Below, one piece after another: positions 31,599 through 40,344 of a stretch of 64,000 nt of DNA; the stretch's first letter is position 1; each line of letters opens with the position of its first letter. The stretch is from Gemmatimonadota bacterium (GTDB taxonomy: Bacteria > Latescibacterota > UBA2968 > GCA-2709665), in NCBI GenBank assembly GCA_028874335.1, contig JAPPJY010000088.1:136255-200254 (forward strand), given 5' to 3'. The notes below the pieces were generated by a model. That model ran no database searches and was not told the DNA's origin. It saw only the letters and a list, made by a program, of their open reading frames with translations. Made by a program: the position numbers and the translations under genes.

Positions 31599-32591
31599 AT
31601 GTCCTACACGCCTCTCAGAGTCGCCGTAATCGGCGCCAGCGGAATCGGTCAGCATCACGCCCGGTGGTACGATCTCTCCGGCTGCGAGGTGGTTGCGTTC
31701 GCGGGTACATCGAAGGATTCGTGCGAGCGCACCCGCGAACGGCTGGCGTCGTACTTCGGGTTCAGCGGACGGGCGTATCAGGACGTGGATGCGATGATAA
31801 CGGACGAAGCTCCAGACATCGTCGCGGTGACGAGTCCGTACCCGATGCACAGGGCTCACGCGATCGCCGCGCTCGACGCAGGCGCCCACGTGCTTTGCGA
31901 GAAGCCGTTCTGCTGGGACAAAGACAAGGAACTGGATGAAATCCTCGCCGACGGACGGGCAGTTGTCGCGAAGGCGAAGGACGCGGGCCGCCTGCTGGGC
32001 GTGTCTGCCCAGTATCCTGCGGGTATACCGCACTACCGGGCGTTTTATGAGCGGGTCCGCGGAACCTGGGACCCCGTGACGCGGATTACGATGGAAATGG
32101 AGGTGAAGGGAAGAAAAGGGCCCAAACGCCGCGAAGAAATCTGGGCCGACGTCGCTCCGCACGCATTGAGCCTGGTCATTGGCTTCCTTCCGGATGGCAG
32201 GATGGATATGACAACCGCCGAATGCGAGATCGACGAGCGCGAGAACCGGGCGCGATTCGACACCGTCAGCCCCCGCGGACGGTGCGGTGTGGATCTGGTT
32301 ATGCGGGATATCGACGAGGGCATACCGGCGCGCCGGTTCGGTGTCAACGGCTTTACGGTGGATTGGGAGGGGTACGTAGACGACGATGGAATCTACCGCG
32401 CCCGCCTCGTCCATGAAAGTGAATCTCTCCAATGCGACGACTTTCTGCACATACTGGTCGATGCATTTGTTTCATGCGTGCGGGGTTCGGGCGGTCGGCC
32501 CGTCGTTTCGGGCGCGGACGGATTGCTGGGGCTGGAGTACCAGGTCGAACTGTTGCGCCTGGCTAGAGCCCAATCCCGTTCCCGGACCTGA
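31599..32591 (+). CDS. Gfo/Idh/MocA-family oxidoreductase
   Basis: A 330-residue NAD(P)-dependent oxidoreductase. VAVIGASGIGQHHARW (residues 7-22) is the Rossmann loop and LCEKPFCWD near residue 98 is the EKP catalytic motif; HALSLVIGFLPDGRMD in the second domain replaces the more usual H-x-x-D pattern. ATG 31599 follows CAGGAG; an open extension to 31449 has no homology to the family. It is the first gene of a co-directional block with two glycosyltransferases, a TSUP transporter and others. The substrate is probably a sugar or cyclitol, not resolved. Confidence 0.87.
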   Translation: MSYTPLRVAVIGASGIGQHHARWYDLSGCEVVAFAGTSKDSCERTRERLASYFGFSGRAYQDVDAMITDEAPDIVAVTSPYPMHRAHAIAALDAGAHVLCEKPFCWDKDKELDEILADGRAVVAKAKDAGRLLGVSAQYPAGIPHYRAFYERVRGTWDPVTRITMEMEVKGRKGPKRREEIWADVAPHALSLVIGFLPDGRMDMTTAECEIDERENRARFDTVSPRGRCGVDLVMRDIDEGIPARRFGVNGFTVDWEGYVDDDGIYRARLVHESESLQCDDFLHILVDAFVSCVRGSGGRPVVSGADGLLGLEYQVELLRLARAQSRSRT

Positions 32592-32608
32592 GCACGGGGC
32601 GCGCAAGA

Positions 32609-33388
32609 ATGGAGCGGAAGCGCAAGGCCGATATTGCCGTTATCGTCACCTGTCACAATTACGGCCGTTACCTCCGGCAATGCCTGCGTTCGATTGAAAA
32701 CCAGGTGCTGAAACCGGCGTCCGTTCTGGTGGTGGACGACGCAAGCACGGACGAAACCGGGGAAGTCGCCCGGCAGTTTCCGGAGATGGAATACCGCCGG
32801 GTTGAATTCCTGAACGCCAACAGGTCCCGGAATTACGGGTTCACGCAGGTATCCGCCGAATGGGTCGTGTTCTTCGACGCGGACAACTATATGTCGCCCG
32901 GATTTCTGGATGAGCTTTACGTGGCGGCGCGCACGCATCCGGACCTCGATTTCGTATATTGCGATCGCGTCAACTTCACCGACGGGGACGGCTCCTGGCA
33001 TCCCGAGCCGGACGGAATCAGGAAATCCGGGCCCTTCCAGCCGGACAGGCTGCGAAGGGGCAACTATGTGGACATCGCCTCGCTGTTGCGGTCAGGCAGT
33101 TTTCCGGGTTTCGACGAATCTCTGCGGCGTTATCAGGATTGGGACCTGTGGCTGAATGTTGTTCTGAGACGGCAGGGCTGCGGTCACTATGTTCCGAAGC
33201 CCCTTTTCTACTATCGGATCCACGACGCCAATATCAGCCGCAGGGAGTCCGACGACAGGGCGGTCTGGTGTGTCCGACGGAAGTATCGACTCGGGCTCTA
33301 CTTTAATTTACCGCTCGTCAGAGACGCATGCTGGCTGTTTTGCGCGCTCCGGAAATTGAAGAGAACCGCGTTCGGTCGCAGCCGCTGA
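32609..33388 (+). CDS. Family 2 glycosyltransferase
   Basis: A 259-residue GT-A fold transferase. IAVIVTCHNYGRYLRQCLRS is the N-terminal nucleotide-binding strand, VLVVDDASTDET the second, VVFFDADNYMSPGF near residue 90 the DxD-like metal/nucleotide site (DAD), and RRYQDWDLWLNVVLRRQGCG around 170 the usual [ED]D acceptor/catalytic region (QDWD). There is no transmembrane segment. It starts 17 bases after the Gfo/Idh gene, suggesting one operon. It may build a cell-surface glycan; donor and acceptor unknown. Confidence 0.88.
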   Translation: MERKRKADIAVIVTCHNYGRYLRQCLRSIENQVLKPASVLVVDDASTDETGEVARQFPEMEYRRVEFLNANRSRNYGFTQVSAEWVVFFDADNYMSPGFLDELYVAARTHPDLDFVYCDRVNFTDGDGSWHPEPDGIRKSGPFQPDRLRRGNYVDIASLLRSGSFPGFDESLRRYQDWDLWLNVVLRRQGCGHYVPKPLFYYRIHDANISRRESDDRAVWCVRRKYRLGLYFNLPLVRDACWLFCALRKLKRTAFGRSR

Positions 33389-33397
33389 TCCTGGCAC

Positions 33398-34132
33398 GTG
33401 AAAACAGGGGGGCGTTTGGACGTTACGCATCTGGTGCTGGCGTTGGCGGGCCTGCTCGTTGGCGTTATGAAAGCCGGGTTCGGCGGCGGCGTAGGCGTGG
33501 TCGTGACGCCGCTGCTGGCGCTGGTGGTACCCGCCAAGCTGGCGCTGGGCGTCATGTTGCCGCTTTCACTCGCGGCGGATCTGATTGCGATCCGGTACTA
33601 TTGGAAGTACCGCGTGTCCAGGGTTGTCGGTAGCCTGATTCCGGGGATGGCGGTGGGTGTGCTGGTTGGATGGGTATTATTGGACGCCATTCCCGAACTG
33701 TGGTTCCGGCGCGTGCTGGGCGGACTGGCGTGCGTGTTCGGCCTGTTGCAGGCGTTCAGAGACCGACTTCCGAGCGTGCCGAATGTCTCCGCCGTCGCCG
33801 CCGGCGTGGCGCTCGGCGTCGTCTCGGTACTCACCCATTCCGGCGGCATCATCCTGATGTTGTATCTGATACCCCAGGGCCTGAGCGGGAGGGTATTTGT
33901 GGCAACCGCGGTGCTTGTGGGGCTGGCGTTGAATTCCATGAAGGCGCTGGCCTATGCGCACCTTGGCCTGCTGGGCCCGGAAGTGTGGCGCATGGATCTC
34001 TTAATGCTGCCGACGCTTGCCGCGGGCGTGGGCCTGGGCATCCTCATGAATCGTGGGCTGTCGGTCGTATGGTTCAACAGGGCAATCCTGGTCCTGGTGC
34101 TGGTGATCGGCGTCCGGTTGATGTTGTCCTAG
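33398..34132 (+). CDS. TSUP (TauE/SafE) family membrane permease
   Basis: A 244-residue integral membrane protein with about seven or eight hydrophobic segments. MKAGFGGGVGVVVTPLLALV near the start is the glycine-rich family repeat, mirrored by GVALGVVSVLTHSGGIILML in the second half. Relatives export sulfite or sulfoacetate or import organosulfur and other small anions. GTG 33398 is taken as start; TTG 33416 is possible. It lies 9 bases after the glycosyltransferase gene and is likely cotranscribed. No sulfur-metabolism gene adjoins it, so the substrate is open. Confidence 0.83.
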   Translation: MKTGGRLDVTHLVLALAGLLVGVMKAGFGGGVGVVVTPLLALVVPAKLALGVMLPLSLAADLIAIRYYWKYRVSRVVGSLIPGMAVGVLVGWVLLDAIPELWFRRVLGGLACVFGLLQAFRDRLPSVPNVSAVAAGVALGVVSVLTHSGGIILMLYLIPQGLSGRVFVATAVLVGLALNSMKALAYAHLGLLGPEVWRMDLLMLPTLAAGVGLGILMNRGLSVVWFNRAILVLVLVIGVRLMLS

Positions 34133-34145
34133 GACCCAGTGCAGC

Positions 34146-34916
34146 ATGCGGCCGATCGAGGGGAGCGGAGAAGGCTTGTCCCGACCGGTAATCGGCATAA
34201 CGACAAGCATCGAGACTTCGGAAGGCCGCGACTGCCGGCAGGTGGTGGGGCGCGCATACATCAGCGCCGTGGAGCGGGCGGGCGGTTGTCCGGTGATTCT
34301 TCCCATGGTCGAACGCCGGGAGGCGCTTGCGCCGGTGCTGGATCTGATTGACGGGCTGATCATAACGGGCGGTCCCGGCGTTACGGACGGTCTGATCGGT
34401 TCGCTTCCCGAAGACTTGCCTCCGGTGGACCCCGTCCGGTCGCAGACGGACGACTGGTTTTTCCACGGCGCCCGGAAGCGGGATCTGCCGATGCTGGGCA
34501 TCTGCTACGGTATGCAGTTCATCAACACGCGGTTCGACGGCGCGATTTACGCGGATTTACAGGCCCAACTCGGCAAATGCGCACATTCTCCCAAACGATC
34601 GGAACAACGTCCCGTGCGGCACCGGGTTCGGACACTGGCGGATACCTGGCTCGCCGGCCTGACGGGCCGGCCGGGCGACGCTCTCGACGTGAACAGCTCC
34701 CACATTCAGGCCATCGAGGGGCCAGGTAACGGGCTCCGCGTCAATGCGGTAAGCGATGACGGCGTCATTGAAGGGATAGAGACGGAAGACGGACGCATCA
34801 TCGGCGTTCAGTTTCACCCTGAAGCATTGCCGGGCACCGTGTGGGATCGCATCTTCGAACATCTGGTTTCTATAGCCAGGGCCGGCAGGAACAGGGAAAC
34901 CGTCGACCGGGACTGA
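34146..34916 (+). CDS. Class I glutamine amidotransferase-like, gamma-glutamyl hydrolase (peptidase C26) family
   Basis: A 256-residue PuuD-like hydrolase that splits gamma-glutamyl amide bonds. Nucleophile C120 in LGICYGMQ, with H224 and E226 in VQFHPEAL completing the triad; GLIITGGPGV near residue 75 is the oxyanion region. The elbow reads GICYGMQ where PuuD proteins usually have GICRGMQ. ATG 34146 is used here; TTG 34176, which follows GGAG, would begin right at RPVIGIT and is a good alternative. It may release an amino compound from a gamma-glutamyl conjugate. It overlaps no neighbour and sits in the middle of the 31.6-37 kb run. Confidence 0.87.
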   Translation: MRPIEGSGEGLSRPVIGITTSIETSEGRDCRQVVGRAYISAVERAGGCPVILPMVERREALAPVLDLIDGLIITGGPGVTDGLIGSLPEDLPPVDPVRSQTDDWFFHGARKRDLPMLGICYGMQFINTRFDGAIYADLQAQLGKCAHSPKRSEQRPVRHRVRTLADTWLAGLTGRPGDALDVNSSHIQAIEGPGNGLRVNAVSDDGVIEGIETEDGRIIGVQFHPEALPGTVWDRIFEHLVSIARAGRNRETVDRD

Positions 34917-35009
34917 TGTAATCGCGGCGGCTGGCGCCTTTGTCGTTCCGGAGTGTTGCAAAATGCCGGCGTTACCGTTCGATGGTACGAATTCAGGAAG
35001 GAAACCCGG

Positions 35010-35669
35010 ATGAGAGAGCGACCCGTTTACTGCTGTAGAAGCGTCTCAACGCCGCCACCATTGGATGGGAACATTACCGGAACCGTGTGGGCGTCGGCAG
35101 AGAGAGTCAACCGGGCATTCCATCTGATTGGGACCCGGGCCGACCCGCCCGGCTATTTCCTGGAAGCCGCGGCGCTTTGGGACGACGAGGCCCTCTACGT
35201 GTGCCTTGTTTCTGATCCATCCCCCGTTCCCGTGACGATGCGGGAGCGAGACCAGGCTCTGTTCGACGAATGTGCGGTGGAAGTTTTCCTGAGAGCCGGA
35301 AGCGGTTACTATGAAATCGAGGTAAACCCTCTTGGCGCCGTTCTGGATCTTTACTTTCCGCGGGAAGAAGAGACGGACTGGCGGGCGATGGCGAAATTCG
35401 ACGTACCGGGGCTGGTGTGGTCGGTTGGGGAAGTGGATGCGGACGGGCGCTGGTGCGCGCAGCTTGCCATACCCTGGGACGGCGTACCAAAAGTGAGCCG
35501 GGCGCGGCACGATGGCATGGCGTGTATTTTCGCGAATTTCACAAGAAGCCAGAAGTTACCGGACGGAAGGTATCATCTGACCACGTGGGGTCCCGCGCAG
35601 AATGCGTTTTGCGAACTGGCGAATATGGGCTGTGTCGTACTCTCGTCCAGCGAACAGGCGGATCGATGA
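35010..35669 (+). CDS. Carbohydrate-binding family 9-like domain protein
   Basis: A 219-residue protein made of one CBM9-like/DOMON-type beta-sandwich: PPPLDGNITGTVWASAERV is the characteristic N-terminal D-G-x-x-x-x-x-W segment, ALYVCLVSDPSPV and DECAVEVFLRAGSGYYEIEV the middle strands, and HLTTWGPAQNAFCELANMG the usual end. There is no signal peptide, so it is probably cytoplasmic or exported by an unseen route. ATG 35010 follows a GGAAGG box; the longer frame to 34953 is unlikely. Its stop overlaps the next start (ATGA at 35666), implying translational coupling with the phosphatidyltransferase. Binding of a sugar is inference. Confidence 0.78.
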   Translation: MRERPVYCCRSVSTPPPLDGNITGTVWASAERVNRAFHLIGTRADPPGYFLEAAALWDDEALYVCLVSDPSPVPVTMRERDQALFDECAVEVFLRAGSGYYEIEVNPLGAVLDLYFPREEETDWRAMAKFDVPGLVWSVGEVDADGRWCAQLAIPWDGVPKVSRARHDGMACIFANFTRSQKLPDGRYHLTTWGPAQNAFCELANMGCVVLSSSEQADR

Positions 35670-36235
35670 ACGAAGGAGCCCCCCCTGCCGCGCACGGCCG
35701 GACTCGACCGGAAGATATTTTCTGGACGACCGCAAACGGGCTGAGCCTGCTCCGCGCCGTGTTGACCGCACCGGTACTCTGGATGATCTGGATGGGTCCG
35801 GCGTATAAGTGGTATATGTTCTCCGTTGTCATGGCGATGATTATATCCGATATTCTGGACGGATTTCTCGCACGGCGCTCGGGGACCGTAACGCGGTGGG
35901 GAAAGATCCTGGACCCGCTTGCCGACAAGGTGGCCATCGATGCGATCGCGATCATGCTGGCGATTGTGAAGGGATTGCCGCTCTGGGTCGTTGCCGTGGT
36001 TGTCGGACGGGATGTTGCCATTGTAGCAGCAGGCGTTTTCTTGCTGAATCGGGAACGAATCGTACTCTCTTCCAATGTCTGGGGCAAGCTGACCAGTTGT
36101 GCGATGAGCGTCCTGCTGATTGCCTACGCAATGGACGCTCAGACGCTGAAAGCCCCCTTTCTGTACCTGTCGGCGCTGCTCCTTCTGGCTTCGTCCGTAA
36201 GCTATGCGCGCAGATTTCCTATCGAAAGGCGGTAG
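35666..36235 (+). CDS. CDP-alcohol phosphatidyltransferase (PgsA-like)
   Basis: A 189-residue membrane enzyme that transfers a phosphatidyl group from CDP-diacylglycerol to an alcohol such as glycerol 3-phosphate. The signature is complete: SDILDGFLARRSG then GKILDPLADK (residues ~56-83), that is D-G-x2-A-R-x8-G-x3-D-x3-D. About five or six membrane helices. Start ATG 35666 overlaps the CBM9-like gene stop. PgsA, the phosphatidylglycerophosphate synthase, is the nearest guess, but phosphatidylinositol- or archaetidyl-type relatives share the motif. The next gene starts 24 bases downstream. Confidence 0.87.
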   Translation: MNEGAPPAAHGRTRPEDIFWTTANGLSLLRAVLTAPVLWMIWMGPAYKWYMFSVVMAMIISDILDGFLARRSGTVTRWGKILDPLADKVAIDAIAIMLAIVKGLPLWVVAVVVGRDVAIVAAGVFLLNRERIVLSSNVWGKLTSCAMSVLLIAYAMDAQTLKAPFLYLSALLLLASSVSYARRFPIERR

Positions 36236-36259
36236 AGCGTCAGGCGTGATTCTACCCAC

Positions 36260-36943
36260 TTGCGAATCAGTGTCATTATTCCCGTTGTCAATGAAGCAGA
36301 AGTCATAACCGGATGCCTGGCGCAGTTCCGGGGACAACGGAACGTTGAAGTGATCGTGGTCGATGGCGGCAGCCGGGACGGTACGCAGGACAGGATCCGG
36401 GCAGCCGGAATCGCGCGGCTAGTGACGTCGCCGAGATCGTTCCGATCCGCGCAGATGAATCGCGGGGCGGGGTCGGCCTCGGGGGACGTGCTGCTGTTTC
36501 TGCACGCCGATACGTTCCTCCCTGACGGCGCGATCCGGATGATCCGGGAATCGCTCGAGGATCCGGTCGTGGCGGGTGGAAGCTTCCGCATGGGGCTTTC
36601 CGAAGATACGTGGGTGTTCCGGACGATCGCCTTCCTCTCCACGATGCGGTCCAGGTATCTTGGGGTTACCTACGGCGACCAGGGAATCTACGTCCGCCGG
36701 GAAGTCTTCGACCGTGTGGCCGGTTTTCCGGAATTGGCGCTTTTCGAGGACTCGGAGTTCTGTGCCGCCGTGAGGAAGCTGGGACGTTTCGTGCTGCTGG
36801 ACGGCAGCGTCCGTACGTCCACGCGCCGTTGGCGGCGTTGGGGGGTCGTGCCCACGGTTCTCTGGATGTGGACGTTGCGTATCCTGTTTCTTTGTTCAGT
36901 CTCGGATAAGTGGCTGTGCCGTCTCTATCGCGACGTGCGTTGA
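36260..36943 (+). CDS. Family 2 glycosyltransferase (TIGR04283-like)
   Basis: A 227-residue glycosyltransferase: ISVIIPVVNEAEVITGCL at the N terminus, VIVVDGGSRDGTQD, SARSFRSAQMNRGA-like PRSFRSAQMNRGAGSASGDV, and LLFLHADTF near residue 78. The R-x-x-Q-M-N-x-G motif is the hallmark of the TIGR04283 group. FEDSEFCAAVRKLG holds the acidic catalytic region. The start is a TTG at 36260 with no clear Shine-Dalgarno, but it is the only candidate that gives the full N-terminal strand. A C-terminal hydrophobic stretch (VVPTVLWMWTLRILFL) could be a membrane anchor. Product unknown. Confidence 0.82.
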   Translation: MRISVIIPVVNEAEVITGCLAQFRGQRNVEVIVVDGGSRDGTQDRIRAAGIARLVTSPRSFRSAQMNRGAGSASGDVLLFLHADTFLPDGAIRMIRESLEDPVVAGGSFRMGLSEDTWVFRTIAFLSTMRSRYLGVTYGDQGIYVRREVFDRVAGFPELALFEDSEFCAAVRKLGRFVLLDGSVRTSTRRWRRWGVVPTVLWMWTLRILFLCSVSDKWLCRLYRDVR

Positions 36944-36963
36944 ACAGATCGAGGAGGGTTGGG

Positions 36964-38031
36964 ATGAACGCGGCGCGACTGGGTTTTGTCGGCCTGGGGT
37001 ACATTACGGTCAATGCCCATCTTCCGCCACTGGCCGTACTGGCGGAAAAAGGCCATGTGACGTTGCAGGCATTCTGCGACGCAGACGGTGGAACGGCCGC
37101 CAGCCAGGCGCGGACTTTCGGTGCGAATGCCGTATACACGGACCATCGTGAGATGTTCGATAAGGAGGATCTGGACGGCGTCTACATCTGCATCCCGCCC
37201 ACCCTGCATACGGATGCCGAATTGATCGCCGCGGAGAAGAGGATCCCGGTAATGGTGGAGAAACCACAGACGCTCGACATCGCGCAGGCCGTCCGGTTCA
37301 GCGAGGCGATCAGCAAATCGGGGGTCCCTTCTCAGGTTGGTTTCATGAGCAGGTATTACACGACCGCGGAGTTCCTGAGGGACCGGGTCTCGGAGCGGAC
37401 GCCCAGACACGCCCTGGTCCAACTGCTCTACAGTGGCGGTCACATTCGCTACTGGACAAGCCGATTCGAACTCTGCGGCGGATCGTTCGTGGAGAATACG
37501 ATTCACATGGTGGACCTGCTCAGATTTTTCCTGGGCGACATCACGGAGGTTTCCGCGTTTTATCATTATCGCAAGCCCGGGGAAGGTCCCGATCCCATCA
37601 ATCTGCCCCATGTGTACGACGTGAATTACCGCTTCGAGAGCGGCGTCGTGGCCAGTGTGACCACCTCGCGCGTGCTGACGAACGTCAATTCGTCCAGGCG
37701 GGAGGTGCTGGTCGTATGCGACGATTCGCTGATGGAGTGGTCGGCGGAACGGGTCGTGGAAAACGGTGAGACGGTCTTCGAGCCGACGTACGCGGACAAT
37801 CCGTTCGCCATCCAGGCTCGTGAATTTGTCAAAGCGATCCGTTCGGGCGACGCGTCCGGACTGCGAAACGGGTACCCGCAGGCGTTGAACAGCCTGGCCG
37901 CGGTGTTGGGGGCGAATGCGTCCGCCTCCGAAGGGGGTGCGCTGATACGGCTGGACGATTTCGTGTCCGGTACGGTCGGCGCACGGGATCGAGTCCACGC
38001 AAATGCGGGTGCGGCGCCCGGCGCTTCATGA
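36964..38031 (+). CDS. Gfo/Idh/MocA-family oxidoreductase
   Basis: 355 residues; LGFVGLGYITVNAHLPPLAV carries the Rossmann glycine loop, VMVEKPQTLDIAQA near residue 98 the EKP lysine, and NTIHMVDLLRFFLG near 178 the H-x-x-D catalytic pair, so all catalytic parts are intact. GAGGAGG lies before ATG 36964. It starts the tightly packed 37-45 kb block that ends in the mannonate-dehydratase-like and PEP-synthase-like genes and may oxidise a sugar acid or aminosugar in that pathway, an inference from position only. Confidence 0.88.
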   Translation: MNAARLGFVGLGYITVNAHLPPLAVLAEKGHVTLQAFCDADGGTAASQARTFGANAVYTDHREMFDKEDLDGVYICIPPTLHTDAELIAAEKRIPVMVEKPQTLDIAQAVRFSEAISKSGVPSQVGFMSRYYTTAEFLRDRVSERTPRHALVQLLYSGGHIRYWTSRFELCGGSFVENTIHMVDLLRFFLGDITEVSAFYHYRKPGEGPDPINLPHVYDVNYRFESGVVASVTTSRVLTNVNSSRREVLVVCDDSLMEWSAERVVENGETVFEPTYADNPFAIQAREFVKAIRSGDASGLRNGYPQALNSLAAVLGANASASEGGALIRLDDFVSGTVGARDRVHANAGAAPGAS

Positions 38032-38047
38032 ATCGGAGGTGTGGTCG

Positions 38048-38515
38048 ATGAGCGATATCAGATATTTCACGCCGGTGGAGGCCAACCGGACCCTGCCGCT
38101 GGTGAAGCGCATCGTTGCCGACATCCAGGCATCCGGACGCCGGCTGAGGCGCCTCGCCGGGGAGCTCGGGCCTGCAGCGGCCGACGATGCCGAAATCAGG
38201 AAACTGATTGCGTCGCTGAATGAGTTCTTTGAGGAACTGGAGGGCATCGGCTGTTCGTATAAAGATCCCAATTTCAACCTCGGCCTTGTAGATTTCCCCG
38301 CCGTGATTGACGGCGAGGAAGTGCTTCTGTGCTGGCGAAGCGATGAGCCGGCCGTCACCCATTACCACGGTCCCATGGAAGGTTATCAGGGGCGTAAGCG
38401 GATTCCCGATGAATTGCTTCGGGAACCCGGAACGGATCAGGGAGAGGAGCAGTACGATGACAGTTCAGGAACTGGCGAGCCGGTTTCCGGAGATCCCGGC
38501 CGATCTGCACGGTGA
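38048..38515 (+). CDS. DUF2203 family protein
   Basis: A 155-residue protein matching the DUF2203 pattern: RYFTPVEANRTLPLVKRIV at the start, a helical middle, then GLVDFPAVIDGEEVLLCWRS and YHGPMEGYQGRKRIP. The function of the family is unknown; the W-R-x-x-E-P region and the conserved acidic residues suggest a small soluble domain. ATG 38048 follows GGAGGTGTGG at a suitable distance; the upstream frame is the end of the Gfo/Idh gene. The last 59 bases overlap the next gene in another frame, and its C-terminal ~25 residues are not part of the domain. Confidence 0.82.
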   Translation: MSDIRYFTPVEANRTLPLVKRIVADIQASGRRLRRLAGELGPAAADDAEIRKLIASLNEFFEELEGIGCSYKDPNFNLGLVDFPAVIDGEEVLLCWRSDEPAVTHYHGPMEGYQGRKRIPDELLREPGTDQGEEQYDDSSGTGEPVSGDPGRSAR

Positions 38516-38795
38516 GCCGCTGCTGGCGGCGTTCGCGGAGGCGTTTGACGCGCAGCTTGAAATTGCTCACAAGCCCAGCGCCTGCGCGGAGGAGCATGAC
38601 GCGGGCAACCATTTCTATCTGAAACTGATCGGGCCGATCGACATCTACCGGTACGGACTCTACGACCGCGAACGGGTGCTGAAAGAGATCGGGCAACTCG
38701 TTGAAGGGCATCGGTCCGATCCCGACGGGTTCGCGCGCGGGTTGCTGCCGGAACAGGTTGCGCGGCAGGAGGTCAGAGGACCGGGTTGCGGATAG
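38457..38795 (+). CDS. Hypothetical protein, 112 residues
   Basis: Starts at ATG 38457 behind GAGGAG, overlapping the 3' end of the DUF2203 gene by 59 bases. MTVQELASRFPEIPADLHGE and YLKLIGPIDIYRYGLYDRER look like real globular sequence with mixed helix and strand, and the base-3 GC preference fits coding. I recognise no family. Overlap and spacing suggest coupled expression with DUF2203. It is followed by the family C repeat end and the amidase gene. Confidence 0.55.
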   Translation: MTVQELASRFPEIPADLHGEPLLAAFAEAFDAQLEIAHKPSACAEEHDAGNHFYLKLIGPIDIYRYGLYDRERVLKEIGQLVEGHRSDPDGFARGLLPEQVARQEVRGPGCG

Positions 38796-38835
38796 GCCGA
38801 AGCCCGCGGTGTTCCGGGTATTGTGGCGGCGTCGT

Positions 38836-38865
38836 CGCCTGCAGAGCGACCTTATCAACGGACTG
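38836..38865 (+). repeat. Family C repeat end directly before the amidase start codon
   Basis: 30 bp matching the reverse complement of 5338-5367 at 29 of 30 positions (CGCCTGCAGAGCGAC, then TATCAACGGACTG). Weaker similarity to the complete element extends about 40 bp further left. The amidase ATG follows after two bases. Confidence 0.65.
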
Positions 38866-38867
38866 TT

Positions 38868-40268
38868 ATGGCACAGCACGCGCTTCATTTTCGGACGGCC
38901 ACGGAACTCGCCGGTCTGTACCGCAGCGGCCAGGTTTCGCCCGTGGAGGTAACCGAAGCGTATCTGGAACGGATCCGTCGGTATCAGCACGGTTCGAAAG
39001 CCTTCATTACGGTAACCGCCGACCGCGCGCGGGCGGATGCGAAAGCCGCGGAACTGGCGCTCCGGTGCGGCAACGATGCCGGGCCGCTGCACGGCGTGCC
39101 GATCGCATTGAAGGACCTGTGCGATACCGCGGGCATACGCACCACCTCGGGAGCCCTGGCGAGGAAGGACTACGTGCCCGCGGCCTCCTCGACGGTGGCG
39201 AAGCGACTGGCGCGGGCGGGCACGGTGCTGCTGGGCAAGACGAACCTCGTGGAATATGCCTTCGGTCCGTTCGGAATCAACCCTCACTTCGGCACGCCCC
39301 CGAATCCATGGGACCCGGAGCGGGTTCCAGGCGGGTCCAGCAGCGGATCCGGTCTGGCGGTGGCGGCCGGTCTGGCTGCTGCCGCGATCGGAACGGACAC
39401 GGGCGGTTCGGTGCGTATTCCCGCGGCATACTGCGGCGTCGTCGGTCTCAAGACCACAACGGGCCGCATTGGCACGGCGGGGGTCATGCCGCTTTCCTGG
39501 ACGCTGGACACGATCGGACCCATGGCCAGATGTGTTGAAGACGCCGCGCTGATGTATTCGGCGACCGCGGGTGCGGAGACCGGAGACACCACGACACTCG
39601 ATTTGCCGGTCGGCGACGTCATGGGTTTCCTGAAGAAGGACGTCACGGGCCTGCGGCTCGCGGTGGTCCGCGAGCCGTTCTTCAGAGGGGCGGACCCCGA
39701 AGTCGTCTCGCGTGTGGACGACGCGATTCAGGTCCTTTCCGGCCTGGGTGCTGACGTCCGGGAAATGACGTTTCCCGAGGCGGTTCAGGCCGAGAGAGAG
39801 GAAGATAACCTGAGGCTCCTGCGGACCGAGGCGGTCGTTGTCCATCGCGAGGCGTTGACAGAAGCGCCGGATTCGTTCGGCTCCGATGTCCGTGCCCGCC
39901 TTCAGGTCGAGCCGGGCCTGCTTGCCGTCGACCTTGCGGAGATCCAGCGCAAACGGGCCGAAATGATGCGCACGACGGCGGCAAGGTTGGCAGACGTCGA
40001 GGCCGTCGCCGGTCCCACGATGTTGTCGCCCGCGCCGCGTTTGAGCGATCTGGACCGCGGCGAGCCGCACCGCTTGCTCACGCGGCTTGTAAACTGGCTG
40101 GGTCTGTGCGCGATATCCGTACCCTGCGGATTCACGTCCCGGGGACTTCCGGTAGGACTGCAGCTGACCGGCAAGCCCTACGACGAGGCGACGATTCTGC
40201 GGCTGGCCTACGCGTACGAGCAGGCGACGGACTGGCGGGCGGCGCACCCGCCCGGCTATTCGCCGTAA
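38868..40268 (+). CDS. Amidase signature enzyme
   Basis: A 466-residue amidase-signature hydrolase with the full Ser-cisSer-Lys triad: K82 in GVPIALKDLCD, cis-Ser S157 in GGSSSGSG and nucleophile S181 in GTDTGGSVRIPA; the 24-residue S157-S181 spacing is as in malonamidase E2. These enzymes hydrolyse amides, and GatA is a relative, but no gatB/gatC adjoin. Start ATG 38868 gives AQHALHFRTATELAGLYRSG, a normal N terminus; an upstream extension to 38823 would run through the family C repeat. No Shine-Dalgarno is seen, the region before the start being repeat sequence. With the dimethylformamidase-like gene next door an amide-degrading role is plausible. Confidence 0.9.
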   Translation: MAQHALHFRTATELAGLYRSGQVSPVEVTEAYLERIRRYQHGSKAFITVTADRARADAKAAELALRCGNDAGPLHGVPIALKDLCDTAGIRTTSGALARKDYVPAASSTVAKRLARAGTVLLGKTNLVEYAFGPFGINPHFGTPPNPWDPERVPGGSSSGSGLAVAAGLAAAAIGTDTGGSVRIPAAYCGVVGLKTTTGRIGTAGVMPLSWTLDTIGPMARCVEDAALMYSATAGAETGDTTTLDLPVGDVMGFLKKDVTGLRLAVVREPFFRGADPEVVSRVDDAIQVLSGLGADVREMTFPEAVQAEREEDNLRLLRTEAVVVHREALTEAPDSFGSDVRARLQVEPGLLAVDLAEIQRKRAEMMRTTAARLADVEAVAGPTMLSPAPRLSDLDRGEPHRLLTRLVNWLGLCAISVPCGFTSRGLPVGLQLTGKPYDEATILRLAYAYEQATDWRAAHPPGYSP

Positions 40269-40344
40269 GGGGACGATTGCGTCGACACCACATCGATTGA
40301 CAACTGAAAATCAATACGAAGACTCAAAGCAAAGGGAGCGCGAT

